From an uncultured Oscillospiraceae bacterium (GTDB lineage Bacteria; Bacillota; Clostridia; Oscillospirales; Acutalibacteraceae), in contig UQZS01000019.1 of the NCBI GenBank assembly GCA_900545625.1, positions 1-31,374 on the forward strand: 31,374 nt of DNA, written 5' to 3'. How positions within the stretch are numbered: the stretch's first letter is position 1; each line of letters begins with the position of its first letter. The translations under genes were made by a program, and so were the position numbers. The notes below the pieces were generated by a model. The model did not search any database, had not been told where the DNA came from, and saw only the letters and a program-made list of their open reading frames with translations. Positions 14,517 to 23,124 of this stretch are shown here, piece after piece.

Positions 14517-16464
14517 AACCTATGAAAACAACCGGGATCTGATCGGCGTGCCTGCCCAAAAAGCGGTGAAGGATACCGGCAGGCGTGAAGCACCCATCCT
14601 GCTGCCGGTTGCCCATACGACCCAAAAAGCCCATGTCGAGGTGAATCTCTCGGATGACGGCGTTTTTCAATCGGCTTGGGTGCTTCGCCCGGACGAGATG
14701 ACCACGATCATCCCCTGTACCGAAGAATCCGGTTCGCGTACCTCCGGCGCAGTTCCGCACCCGCTTGCGGATAAGCTGCAATATATCGCGGGAGATTACA
14801 AGGCGTTCGGCGGTCCGAAAGCAAGCGCGTGGGAACCGTATCTGGAGCAGCTTCGCGCATGGTGTGCCTCACCGTACAGCCACCCAAAGGTGCGCGCGGT
14901 GCTGACTTATTTGGAAAAAGGCTGCCTGATCGCTGACCTTGTGCGCGAACGTATCCTGTACACAGACGCAGCGGGACATTTGCTGCAAAAGTGGGATGGC
15001 ACAAAAGACGAAACCCCCGCCATATTTGGAGTTTTGACCGGCGGCGACGAGTTCGAGACCTTCGTGCGTTTCCGCGTCGGCGGCGTAGCGCTCGCAGGGA
15101 ACAAAGCAGTACAGGAAAGCTACATCCGCTATTATCTTTCCGCCATGCAGCAAACGGATTTCTGCTATGTGCAGGGGGAAAGCATGCCGGTCTCACGCTT
15201 AAGCCCCGCAAAGATCCGCAACGCGGGCGATAAAGCCAAGCTGATCTCCAGCAACGATAGTCAGAATTTCACATATCGTGGACGCTTTGAAAATGCCGAA
15301 CAGGCGCTGAGTGTCGGCTACGAGACCACGCAAAAAGCACATAACGCGCTGCGTTGGCTTTGCGGGCGGCAGGGCGTGCAGAACGGCGACCAGACCATCC
15401 TGGTCTGGGGTACGGAAAACGAGCCGATCCCCGCCGTTACGGCAGATACTTTGGAACTTACCGAAAACGCACCCGGCCTATCCGACCTGCCGACACTGCC
15501 AAACGATTTTGAGACGGAAAAGGCGCAGCCGACCACGCGGGAGGCTTTTGCCCTGCAATTCAAAAAAGCGGTGCAGGGGTATCGCGCAAAGCTGGGCGCA
15601 CATTCCAAGATCACCGTCATGGTGCTGGATTCCGCAACGCCGGGTCGGCTGTCCGTCCGCTATTATCGGGAGCTTTCCGGCTCGCGGCTCGTCGATTGCG
15701 TGGAGGATTGGCATCAAAGCTTTGCTTGGGAGCTGCGCTACCGTAAAGTCGAAATTCCGCAGTCCGGCGGCAAGCCGGCCTTAAACCCCATAACCTTTCT
15801 CGGCGCGCCTGCACCTGCGGATATTGCCAAAGCAGCATACGGCGAGCGCGTCGACCAAAAGCTCAAGCAGCAGACCATTGAACGGCTGCTGCCCTGCATC
15901 ACGGAGGGCAGGCGATTCCCGCGCGACCTAATGCTTTCCGCCGTACACCGCGCATCCAACAGCGTCGCTCTGGACACTTGGGAAGCGAACAAGACGCGCA
16001 GCATTGCCTGTGCCTTGGTGCGCGGCTATTATCACCGAAATCTAAAGGAGGATTTTTCTATGGCAGTTCAAAACGATTGCAACGACCGCAGCTATTTGTT
16101 CGGACGCATCCTTGCCTATGCCGAACAGATCGAGTATACCGCCTCGCGCGCGCAGGATATCGCACCCGCCGACCGGCGGCCGACCAACGCGCTGCGTTAT
16201 GAGGTCGCGTTCACGATCCATCCCGCCAAAACGACCGCGCTGCTTGAAACACAGCTTCAACCGTACCTGACCCGTTTGGCAAGGGCGGGAAAATCTTCTT
16301 ATCTGCACGATCGGATGCTGGAACTTATGGATCGGCTGAAATTGGATGGCTTTACAAATCAACCGCTTTCAGAACTGTATCTGCTGGGCTATGCCGCGCA
16401 GCGTATGGAATTTATCAAAAAACACGATGCCGAAAACGACGCCCAATCTACTGTTTCTGAATAA
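14491..16464 (+). CDS. cas8c: Cas8c (Csd1), large subunit of type I-C Cascade
   Basis: This 657-residue large subunit recognises the PAM and helps to recruit Cas3. Family-like features are the N-terminal [12 protein letters not shown], the [19 protein letters not shown] region (here [16 protein letters not shown] near residue 175), and the late LGRYYHRN-like segment (VRGYYHRN). The frame is open further upstream, but GTG 14491 lies 9 nt after AAGGAGG (14475-14481) inside the end of cas5c and gives the usual N-terminus and length. The last 134 codons can be translated separately as Cas11c from an internal start with its own strong ribosome binding site (see 16060-16464). Confidence 0.93.
   Translation: MGWMERCFETYENNRDLIGVPAQKAVKDTGRREAPILLPVAHTTQKAHVEVNLSDDGVFQSAWVLRPDEMTTIIPCTEESGSRTSGAVPHPLADKLQYIAGDYKAFGGPKASAWEPYLEQLRAWCASPYSHPKVRAVLTYLEKGCLIADLVRERILYTDAAGHLLQKWDGTKDETPAIFGVLTGGDEFETFVRFRVGGVALAGNKAVQESYIRYYLSAMQQTDFCYVQGESMPVSRLSPAKIRNAGDKAKLISSNDSQNFTYRGRFENAEQALSVGYETTQKAHNALRWLCGRQGVQNGDQTILVWGTENEPIPAVTADTLELTENAPGLSDLPTLPNDFETEKAQPTTREAFALQFKKAVQGYRAKLGAHSKITVMVLDSATPGRLSVRYYRELSGSRLVDCVEDWHQSFAWELRYRKVEIPQSGGKPALNPITFLGAPAPADIAKAAYGERVDQKLKQQTIERLLPCITEGRRFPRDLMLSAVHRASNSVALDTWEANKTRSIACALVRGYYHRNLKEDFSMAVQNDCNDRSYLFGRILAYAEQIEYTASRAQDIAPADRRPTNALRYEVAFTIHPAKTTALLETQLQPYLTRLARAGKSSYLHDRMLELMDRLKLDGFTNQPLSELYLLGYAAQRMEFIKKHDAENDAQSTVSE
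16044..16464 (+). CDS. cas11c: Cas11c small subunit from an internal start within cas8c (gene begins at ATG 16060)
   Basis: The coding part is 16060-16464 (134 codons), in the same frame as cas8c; the interval starts at its ribosome binding site. AAAGGAGG (16044-16051) sits 8 nt before the ATG ([15 protein letters not shown]), a signal as strong as those of the independent cas genes and without purpose for cas8c itself. Production of a small alpha-helical subunit by internal initiation within cas8 is established for type I-C and related systems. Cas11c lines the Cascade backbone and supports R-loop formation. Existence as a separate protein is inferred from the signal and position. Confidence 0.85.
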
Positions 16465-16484
16465 AACATTTTTGGAGGTATATC

Positions 16485-17339
16485 ATGAAAACTTTACAGA
16501 ACAAAATCGACTTTGCACTTGTCCTTGCCGTCCGACACGCCAATCCGAACGGCGATCCGCTCAACGGCAACCGCCCGCGTGAGACCTATGAGGGCTTCGG
16601 CGAAATTTCGGACGTCTGTCTCAAACGAAAGATCCGCAACCGCCTGATGGACATGGGCGAATGTGTTTTCGTACAATCCGATGACCGCTGTACAGACGGC
16701 CTCCACAGCCTCAAAGAGCGCGCAGATGCCTGCCCCGAGCTTGTGGCAGCGAGCAAAGCGAAAGACCGCGAGGCCTATGCGCAGGCTGCCTGCGAGACTT
16801 GGCTGGATGTGCGCAGCTTCGGACAGGTGTTTGCATTTAAATCGAAAGGAGATGGTGTTTCCGTCGGCGTGCGCGGCCCGGTTTCGATCCACCCTGCGTT
16901 CAGCGTGGATCCCATTACCATTGACAGCCTGCAGATCACAAAAAGTGTGAATGGTGAACCCGGCGATAAAAAATCGAGCGATACCATGGGCGCCAAGCAC
17001 CGCGTTGGTTTCGGCGTATATACCACGTTCGGCAGCATCAACTGCCAGCTTGCTGAAAAGACGGGCTTTACCGACGCGGACGCAGAAAGCATCAAACACG
17101 CGCTCTGCACGCTGTTTGAAAACGACGCTTCCTCCGCGCGTCCCGACGGCAGCATGGAGGTGCTTCGCGTATATTGGTGGCGGCACAACTGCAAAAGCGG
17201 GCAATATCCGTCTGCCAAAGTCCACCGCTTGCTGAAGGTGGAGAAAAAAACGGATGCGCCGCGCACGATCGAGGATTACAATATCACCTGCGATACGCTG
17301 CCTGATCTCGCGGTGGAAGTCTATGGCGACGAATCCTGA
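16485..17339 (+). CDS. cas7c: Cas7c (Csd2), backbone subunit of type I-C Cascade
   Basis: This 284-residue RAMP protein polymerises along the crRNA spacer. Typical features are the N-terminal LVLAVRHANPNGDPLNGNRPR, then DVCLKRKIRNRLMDMG (about 45-60), GVRGPVSIHPAFSVDP, and MGAKHRVGFGVYTTFGSIN around residue 165-185. The C-terminal YWWRHNCKSGQYPSAKVHRLLKVE is also characteristic. GGAGG lies before ATG 16485, 20 nt after cas8c. It overlaps the cas4 start by 17 nt. The segmental kinking of Cas7 every sixth base explains why guide positions 6, 12 and 18 need not pair, which matters for the crRNA-like RNA at 11061-11164. Confidence 0.95.
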   Translation: MKTLQNKIDFALVLAVRHANPNGDPLNGNRPRETYEGFGEISDVCLKRKIRNRLMDMGECVFVQSDDRCTDGLHSLKERADACPELVAASKAKDREAYAQAACETWLDVRSFGQVFAFKSKGDGVSVGVRGPVSIHPAFSVDPITIDSLQITKSVNGEPGDKKSSDTMGAKHRVGFGVYTTFGSINCQLAEKTGFTDADAESIKHALCTLFENDASSARPDGSMEVLRVYWWRHNCKSGQYPSAKVHRLLKVEKKTDAPRTIEDYNITCDTLPDLAVEVYGDES

Positions 17340-18000
17340 CGATTACCTCCCGCTGTCCGGCATCCAGCATTTCTGTTTTTGCCGGCGGCAGTGGGCACTG
17401 ATCCATCTTGAACAGCAGTGGGCGGAAAACCTGCGCACAGCACAGGGGCGGCTTCAGCATGCGCGCTGTCATGACGATACATATTCGGAATCGCGCGGAA
17501 ACTTACGCATTGTGCGCGGCATGCGCGTAGCTTCTCAAACACTGCGGCTGAACGGCGTATGCGATGTGGTGGAATTCCGCGCAGATCCGAACGGGATAGA
17601 GATCCAAGGGTGGTCGGGGACCTGGCACCCTTCTCCGGTGGAATATAAGCACGGTGTCCCGAAAGAACACGACGCTGACCGTTTGCAGCTTTGCGCGCAG
17701 GCAATGGCGCTGGAAGAAATGCTGGTTTGTACGATCCCGCGCGGCGCACTGTATTATGCGGGCACGCGGCGGCGCGAAGCAGTGGAACTGACTGCGGAGC
17801 TTCGACTGAAAACACAGACAATGGCGGACGAAATGCACGAACTGTATGCCCGCGGATACACGCCGAAGACCCGTCCCGGTAAGCATTGCAATGCCTGCTC
17901 CCTGAAAGAGCTCTGCTTGCCGGCACTTTGCCGCCGCGGTAATGTGTCGGGTTATATTCGCACACATCTTGAAGAAGCACAGCGGGGAGGGGAAACATGA
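17323..18000 (+). CDS. cas4: Cas4, Fe-S RecB-like exonuclease for spacer acquisition
   Basis: This 225-residue adaptation protein trims prespacers and helps to select the PAM and orientation. RecB-nuclease motifs are GRLQHARCH (His46), NGVCDVVEF (Asp81), PVEYKHG (Glu107-Lys109) and DADRLQLCAQA (Gln122). Cysteines for a [4Fe-4S] cluster are Cys18/Cys20 near the N-terminus and C189-x2-C192-x5-C198 (KHCNACSLKELC). I choose ATG 17323 (MATNPDDYLPLSGIQHF), which gives the normal N-terminus and overlaps the end of cas7c by 17 nt. Its stop overlaps cas1 by ATGA, so cas4 and cas1 are translationally coupled. Confidence 0.94.
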   Translation: MATNPDDYLPLSGIQHFCFCRRQWALIHLEQQWAENLRTAQGRLQHARCHDDTYSESRGNLRIVRGMRVASQTLRLNGVCDVVEFRADPNGIEIQGWSGTWHPSPVEYKHGVPKEHDADRLQLCAQAMALEEMLVCTIPRGALYYAGTRRREAVELTAELRLKTQTMADEMHELYARGYTPKTRPGKHCNACSLKELCLPALCRRGNVSGYIRTHLEEAQRGGET

Positions 18001-19028
18001 GAAAACTGCTCAATACGCTGTTTGTCCTAACCGAGGACAGCTACCTTACCCTGGATGGTGAAAACGTTGTGGTGCGCCGCGGCGAAGCGGAAACTGCTCG
18101 CTTTCCGCTGCATACTCTGGAGAGTATTCTATGCTTTTCTTATCCCGGCGCATCGCCTGCTTTGATGGGTGCATGTGCCGCGCACGGGGTGGATCTGGTC
18201 TTTTTCTCCCCGCGCGGAAAATTCCTGGCGCGCACGGTAGGCGAAACGCGCGGCAATGTCTTGCTGCGCCTGACGCAATGCCGCATAGCGGACAAAGAAG
18301 CAGAAAGCTGTCGGCTGGCGCGCAGCTTTATTCTCGGTAAGGTTTATAACGCCCGTTGGGTGCTCGAACGCGCTACGCGTGACCATCCGCAGCGGGTGCC
18401 TGTGGAACGGCTCAAAACAGTTTCCGCACAGCTCGCAGAAGCGCTCCCACGCATTGAAGCGTGCGCAGCACCGGAAGAACTGCGCGGGCTGGAGGGGGAG
18501 GCGGCACAGCGATATTTTGACGCGTTTGACAGCCTTATTTTGCAGCAGAGGGACACATTTGCGTTCCATGGGCGCAGCCGCCGCCCGCCACTCGACCCCA
18601 TCAATGCGCTTCTGTCCTTTGCCTATACTCTTTTGGCGCGGGATTGCACAGCCGCGTTGGAGGGCGTCGGGCTTGACCCGTATATCGGATTCCTGCACCG
18701 GCAGCGACCGGGTCGCTGCAGCCTTGCGCTTGACTTGATAGAGGAGCTGCGCTGCCCCTACGCCGACCGTTTTGTGCTTTCGTGTGTAAACCGAAAAATC
18801 GTAACAGACAGGCATTTTCAAAAACAGGAAAGCGGCGCCGTTCTGCTCAATGACGAGGGCAGGCGTGCATTTCTCGGCGCCTGGCAGCGCCGAAAACAGG
18901 AAACCTTGCAGCACCCGTTCCTGCACGAAAAGATCCCATGGGGATTGGTGCCCTATGTGCAGGCGCTGCTGTTGGCGAGAATGCTGCGCGGGGATCTGGA
19001 ACGTTATCCGCCATTTTTTTGGAAGTGA
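17997..19028 (+). CDS. cas1: Cas1, CRISPR integrase
   Basis: This 343-residue metal-dependent integrase inserts new spacers at the leader-proximal repeat. The catalytic residues are visible: Glu166 in RGLEGEAAQRYF, His234 in YIGFLHRQRPG, and Asp246 in SLALDLIEE. The N-terminal beta domain (LLNTLFVLTEDSYLTLDGENVVVR) is typical of I-C Cas1. Start and preceding stop overlap as ATGA (17997-18000). Nothing is truncated, so the adaptation module looks intact, which agrees with the uniform leader-proximal repeats in the array. Confidence 0.96.
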   Translation: MRKLLNTLFVLTEDSYLTLDGENVVVRRGEAETARFPLHTLESILCFSYPGASPALMGACAAHGVDLVFFSPRGKFLARTVGETRGNVLLRLTQCRIADKEAESCRLARSFILGKVYNARWVLERATRDHPQRVPVERLKTVSAQLAEALPRIEACAAPEELRGLEGEAAQRYFDAFDSLILQQRDTFAFHGRSRRPPLDPINALLSFAYTLLARDCTAALEGVGLDPYIGFLHRQRPGRCSLALDLIEELRCPYADRFVLSCVNRKIVTDRHFQKQESGAVLLNDEGRRAFLGAWQRRKQETLQHPFLHEKIPWGLVPYVQALLLARMLRGDLERYPPFFWK

Positions 19029-19037
19029 GGGAACGGA

Positions 19038-19328
19038 ATGCTGGTGCTTGTAACGTATGACGTTAATACGGAGACTGCGGCCGGGCGCAAGCGGCTGCGG
19101 CAGGTGGCAAAGCAGTGCGTAAATTACGGACAGCGTGTGCAGAATTCGGTGTTTGAATGTTTATTGGACGCTGCACAGTATGCAATGCTGAAGGCGCGCC
19201 TGACCGCGCTTATCGACGAGCAGATCGACAGCCTCCGTTTTTACAGGCTCGGAAATGCGTACCAAAGCAAGGTGGAACACGTCGGCAAAAGCCCGCGCTT
19301 CGCACAGGACGATGTTTTATTGTTGTGA
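19038..19328 (+). CDS. cas2: Cas2, CRISPR adaptation protein
   Basis: This 96-residue ferredoxin-fold protein forms the Cas1-Cas2 integration complex. The N-terminal strand MLVLVTYDVNTE carries the conserved Asp8. RLRQVAKQCVNYGQRVQNSVFECLLD matches the I-C Cas2 core, and the tail ends in FAQDDVLLL. The start is ATG 19038, 9 nt after the cas1 stop and preceded by GAGGGAACGG. It is the last cas gene; the leader and array follow on the same strand. Confidence 0.96.
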   Translation: MLVLVTYDVNTETAAGRKRLRQVAKQCVNYGQRVQNSVFECLLDAAQYAMLKARLTALIDEQIDSLRFYRLGNAYQSKVEHVGKSPRFAQDDVLLL

Positions 19329-19517
19329 TGTGCGGTGCGAACGTCAAGAGCACAGCCGTATGGCGTGCCTTTCGCACCGGAAAAATGAGGGTTGATGTGC
19401 AAACCGAAATCCAACAAATGCTTTTTATTTCGGTTTGTGGACAGTTTCAGAGTAAGATTTGTATAATCTGTCTATGATTTTGCCAATTTAATGCCTTTTG
19501 CCTTGGCACATTTTGCT
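19329..19517 (+). promoter_or_regulatory. CRISPR leader
   Basis: This is a 189-bp AT-rich stretch between cas2 and the first repeat. It holds a 9-bp inverted repeat CGGTGCGAA/TTCGCACCG (19334-19342, 19372-19380), an 11-bp inverted repeat CAAACCGAAAT/ATTTCGGTTTG (19400-19410, 19427-19437), and a promoter candidate TGGACA (19438-19443), 18 bp, TATAAT (19462-19467), about 50 nt before the array. This orientation agrees with array decay at the far end. Confidence 0.75.
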
Positions 19518-20771
19518 GTCGCTCCCCGCCCGGGGAGCGTGGATAGAAATTGTACAAGTCAATGTTAAAAACTTCGTGTGCGGTGGTCGCTCCCCGCACG
19601 GGGAGCGTGGATAGAAATATTACTATAATTGGCATTGTCGGGGGTATTGCCTGTCGCTCCCCGCACGGGGAGCGTGGATAGAAATTCTTTATCCTTGTAA
19701 AGAGGGGACAGGGGAGAAGCGCGTCGCTCCCCGCACGGGGAGCGTGGATAGAAATTGTTTTGATGTCTCGGGAAGTAGACAATGAACATGTCGCTCCCCG
19801 CACGGGGAGCGTGGATAGAAATCTAAACCATTGCGAATATCGCCGACAATACAAGAGTCGCTCCCCGCACGGGGAGCGTGGATAGAAATACCTTGCCGAA
19901 GCTCGTTTTCTCTATGTACGGATGAAGTCGCTCCCCGCACGGGGAGCGTGGATAGAAATAACTGCCGTCTCCCCGTCTATCGCCTTGTTGAACTGGTCGC
20001 TCCCCGCACGGGGAGCGTGGATAGAAATAATCACTATGACAATAAGCAACAAAGTCTTTGCAGTCGCTCCCCGCACGGGGAGCGTGGATAGAAATACTGC
20101 GTAATTACTACTTGAATAATTGTTAGTACGTCGCTCCCCGCACGGGGAGCGTGGATAGAAATTTGTCGGTTCGCGTTTTCTGCTCCATGAACCGCCCGTC
20201 GCTCCCCGCACGGGGAGCGTGGATAGAAATGCTCGGTAGGAGGGTGCGCGGCTAATGTTTGATTGGGTCGCTCCCCGCACGGGGAGCGTGGATAGAAATA
20301 TATATGACACTAAAGACGAACGGGAAAGCAACTGTCGCTCCCCGCACGGGGAGCGTGGATAGAAATCTTGTATAGTTATGTGCATTTGGTATGATGATTT
20401 TGGTCGCTCCCCGCACGGGGAGCGTGGATTGAAATCATTTTCTCGGTCCGAAAAATACTCAAGCGCATCCGTCGCTCCCCGCACGGGGAGCGTGGATTGA
20501 AATAACAGGCGAAATAACAAAGCGGTCAACGACGAAAGTCGCTCCCCGCACGGGGAGCGTGGATTGAAATATGGCGACGGTCATTGAAGTGCTACCACAA
20601 CACAAGTCGCTCCCCGCACGGGGAGCGTGGATTGAAATTTGACGCTGACCATGCGAAACTGCGTAGCGCGCGTCGCTCCCCGCACGGGGAGCGTGGATTG
20701 AAATTCGGACTGATCCGCACTTCATCTGATTTTGACATGTCGCTCCCCGCACGGGGAGCGTGGATTGAAAT
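19518..20771 (+). CRISPR. Type I-C CRISPR array: 19 intact repeats of 33 nt, 18 spacers of 33-37 nt
   Basis: Each repeat is GTC, then the hairpin GCTCCCCG-CA-CGGGGAGC, then a 12-nt 3' end GTGGATAGAAAT or GTGGATTGAAAT. Repeats start at 19518, 19586, 19653, 19723, 19790, 19857, 19927, 19996, 20063, 20130, 20198, 20267, 20334, 20403, 20471, 20538, 20606, 20672 and 20739. Repeat 1 has CC instead of CA in the hairpin loop. Repeats 1-13 end in ATAGAAAT and repeats 14-19 in ATTGAAAT. Cas5c cleavage after G22 would leave the handle TGGATAGAAAT. Spacers all differ, and I saw no match to this window by eye. Transcription runs on the plus strand from the leader. Confidence 0.98.
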
Positions 20772-20990
20772 TTCGGCGGGGACGATTCGATTCGTGAAAT
20801 TCTCGGCCACACCCCACACGGGTGTGCGGATAGAAACAAAATTTCCTTTTCGGTGTGGATTTAGGCCAACGGATGCCGCGCCGTTGCAAAGCTGCACAGG
20901 CCGCAAGGGCGCGCGGGTAGAAAAATTATAATTATATCGGTTTATGGGCGCTTCTTTATCGCGTCGAATCGGCGCGCGGATAGAAAAAAT
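20772..20990 (+). repeat. Decayed leader-distal end of the array with three degenerate repeats
   Basis: After a normal-length spacer (20772-20805), a 32-nt degenerate repeat (20806-20837) keeps a 7-bp stem CACACCC/GGGTGTG and ends GCGGATAGAAAC. A second ends GCGGGTAGAAAA at about 20924. A third (about 20958-20987) keeps CGCGTCG/CGGCGCG and ends CGGATAGAAAA. The last two are 63 nt apart, close to one repeat-spacer unit; the step between the first two is 87 nt. Confidence 0.7.
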
Positions 20991-21104
20991 ATCCTGGTTT
21001 TGGTTGGGGCTGTCAAAATGGCGGCCATGCATGTGGGGCAGGTGGGAAATACATAACCCCTGCCGCCCGCGCAATAAAATTCCACGCAAAACGCAGATTT
21101 TCAG

Positions 21105-21133
21105 TTGCTATCGCAGCGTCGTTTTGCTATAAT
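21105..21133 (+). promoter_or_regulatory. Promoter of the small unknown gene at 21169
   Basis: TTGCTA (21105-21110), 17 bp, TATAAT (21128-21133). Confidence 0.7.
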
Positions 21134-21168
21134 CAGCATAACCAAACAGAAAAGGACAGAAGTTGGCT

Positions 21169-21558
21169 ATGATTACCACGGAACTTTACGAAAACGAAAA
21201 TCAGGATCTGATTGCGATCGTGTATGAAAACGGTACCTGTACGAATTATATCCCAGACCCGATCATGGCTGCATTGGACGGGGATAGCTTTTTGGAAGAA
21301 GCGCGTCTCGGCTTCCCGGAGGCGATCCTTTACGATGACGATTTCCACTTCGCGGGCAATACCGCATTCGATCCCGTTGTTCAGCAGGAAAAACGCGACA
21401 GCGTGCTGATCGCGGAGATCGGGGAAGAAATTTTGCTGTATCCGAATCGGATGAGCGAACAGCAGCGGGAATTCTTCGCAATGGAGCTCGGGGAGGATGT
21501 TTTGGAGGATGCGCTTGCACGTGCTGTAGGAGACGAAGGCGTAGTTGTAGATCTGTAA
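21169..21558 (+). CDS. Small acidic protein of unknown function
   Basis: I do not recognise a family for this 129-residue soluble, strongly acidic protein (for example YENENQDLIAIVYENGT, YDDDFHFAGN, MELGEDVLEDALA). It has no signal peptide, no membrane segment and no cysteine apart from one near Thr24. Codon use is like that of the chromosomal neighbours. The start is ATG 21169 (MITTEL), with AAGGA at 21152-21156; a TTG at 21163 is possible. It has a good promoter at 21105-21133. The GH28-like gene starts 35 nt after its stop, so the two may be co-transcribed. It follows the CRISPR array but shows no cas-like motif. Confidence 0.7.
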   Translation: MITTELYENENQDLIAIVYENGTCTNYIPDPIMAALDGDSFLEEARLGFPEAILYDDDFHFAGNTAFDPVVQQEKRDSVLIAEIGEEILLYPNRMSEQQREFFAMELGEDVLEDALARAVGDEGVVVDL

Positions 21559-21593
21559 CATCGGGCACGGTCATGAAAGGGGAACAACAGACG

Positions 21594-22952
21594 ATGCTTT
21601 TTTTCTACCCGGAGGATTTCGGCGCGGTCGGCGACGGCGCACACAACGATGCGGCGGCGATCCAAAACGCCCTTGACGCAGCGCACCAAAACGGCGGCGG
21701 TACGGTCGTGCTCACAAGCGGCAAAACCTATTACAGCGATTCCCTGCACCTTCGCGCACAGGTCGAACTGCATCTGCAAAAGGGCGCGCGGCTCAAAGCG
21801 ACGGCGGATATCAACGGCTACATCCGTCCGTGCGAGACAATCAACGACCCGAAAACCGCGCTGATCGGCAATCCCGTCACAGGTAAGCCTTCGTTTGCAT
21901 TCCTGTACGGCTTCGAAGCGGACGGCTGCTCCGTAACGGGCGAGGGCGTGATCGACGCCAACGGTCACGCGTTCGTCGAGCGCAAGGATCAATATTATGT
22001 CACGGGCAATTTTTATCCGCGCCCGACGGTCATCTATATTGAAAAAAGCAACCACATCTCGTTTCGGGATATCACCATTACGGACGCACCGTTTTGGACG
22101 CTGCACCCGGCAGGGTGCGATGATGTCCTGATCTCGCAGATCCGCATCCTCAACGATCTGGACGTAGCAAATTCCGACGGCATAGACCCCGACCACTGCA
22201 CGAATGTGCGCATTTTGTGCTGCCACATTGAATGTGCAGACGACTGCATCTGCCTGAAAACCTCTAAAGGCAACGCGGAATACGGGCCGTGCGAAAATAT
22301 CCTGATCAGCGGCTGTACGCTCATTTCCACCTCCGCGGCGATCAAGATCGGCACGGAGGGCGTGGGAGATTTCCGCAACGTCCTTGTGGATAACTGCATC
22401 ATCAGCCGTTCCAACCGCGGATTGTCTATTCAGATCCGCGACGGCGGCAACGTGGAAAACGTGCAGTATTCCAACATTATGATCGAAACGCGCCGTTTTT
22501 GCCCGGATTGGTGGGGCACGGCCGAGCCGATTGTGTTGACCACCTTTGACCGCGACGAGAACACGCGCTCCGGCAAGATCAAAAACGTGCGGTTTTATAA
22601 CATCGGCTGTAAGGGTGAAAACGGCGTGCTGATCCATGGCAACGCGGAGAATGCGATTGAGGACGTGACCTTTGAGAATGTCCGTGTGACGCTTTCCAAG
22701 ACCTCCAAATGGGACTGCGGGCTGTATGACCTGCGCCCCTGCAAGGATCACGGCGTGGAGCAGCACAAGAATTCGGGCTTTTTCCTGCGGTACGCGAAGG
22801 ACGTAACGCTTGACAAGGTCAAGGTGCGCTTCGAGAACGTCTGCGACGACTATGCCCATGCGCTCGACGCCGCACATTGCGAGAACATCGAATTGATCCG
22901 TTTCGACGGCGAAGCGGCAAAAGCAGACCTCGAAGCGGTGAAGATGGGATAG
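21594..22952 (+). CDS. GH28/pectate-lyase-fold right-handed beta-helix protein
   Basis: This 452-residue protein has the family opening YPEDFGAVGDGAHNDAAAIQ and repeated beta-helix coils (NISFRDITI-like segments). Two GH28 polygalacturonase motifs are present: NSDGID (Asp195) and ADD (Asp216-Asp217). The GHG histidine motif is replaced by SAA (247-249, before IKIGTE), and the RIK motif by RGLSIQIR (from Arg275). It may therefore act on another substrate or by an altered mechanism. There is no signal peptide, so it is cytoplasmic, acting on imported oligosaccharides. I prefer ATG 21594 because AAAGGGG ends 11 nt upstream; ATG 21573 overlaps that site. A strong terminator follows. Confidence 0.82.
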   Translation: MLFFYPEDFGAVGDGAHNDAAAIQNALDAAHQNGGGTVVLTSGKTYYSDSLHLRAQVELHLQKGARLKATADINGYIRPCETINDPKTALIGNPVTGKPSFAFLYGFEADGCSVTGEGVIDANGHAFVERKDQYYVTGNFYPRPTVIYIEKSNHISFRDITITDAPFWTLHPAGCDDVLISQIRILNDLDVANSDGIDPDHCTNVRILCCHIECADDCICLKTSKGNAEYGPCENILISGCTLISTSAAIKIGTEGVGDFRNVLVDNCIISRSNRGLSIQIRDGGNVENVQYSNIMIETRRFCPDWWGTAEPIVLTTFDRDENTRSGKIKNVRFYNIGCKGENGVLIHGNAENAIEDVTFENVRVTLSKTSKWDCGLYDLRPCKDHGVEQHKNSGFFLRYAKDVTLDKVKVRFENVCDDYAHALDAAHCENIELIRFDGEAAKADLEAVKMG

Positions 22953-22998
22953 GGCGGCAATAGGACGCACACGCGCGTCACGGATTGAATCCTGCATA

Positions 22999-23042
22999 AA
23001 AAAGCACACAGAAGCAGAAAAGTCCGCTTCTGTGTGCTTTTT
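22999..23042. terminator. Bidirectional terminator between the GH28-like gene and the tRNA cluster
   Basis: AAAAGCACACAGAAGC/GCTTCTGTGTGCTTTT form a 16-bp perfect stem flanked by A and T runs, serving the plus-strand gene and the minus-strand tRNA-Gln. Confidence 0.88.
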
Positions 23043-23116
23043 GGCTGGGGTGGCAGGATTCGAACCTACGAATGCAGCAGTCAAAGTGCTGTGTCTTACC
23101 GCTTGACGACACCCCA
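23042..23116 (-). tRNA. tRNA-Gln (anticodon UUG)
   Basis: A 75-nt tRNA on the minus strand with acceptor TGGGGTG/CACCCCA, anticodon loop CTTTGAC (UUG), T arm GTAGGTTCGAATCCTGC, discriminator G and encoded CCA. Confidence 0.96.
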
Positions 23117-23124
23117 ATATGGAT

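Noticed and set aside
19551..20738. Self-targeting spacers
   Set aside because: Reading the spacers against this window by eye gave no convincing match; a computed search of the genome and phage sequences would be needed.
19447..20931. Several open frames on both strands across the array (repeated peptides such as SIHAPRAGSD and SLPARGAW)
   Set aside because: They are translations of CRISPR repeats, a known annotation artefact; no start signals or independent coding character.
22963..22990. CRISPR-repeat-like string after the GH28-like gene (GACGC...GCGTC hairpin, then GGATTGAA)
   Set aside because: Only 8 nt of the handle match, the spacing is wrong, and GGATTGAATCC is itself a palindrome; no promoter before it. 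Probably chance.
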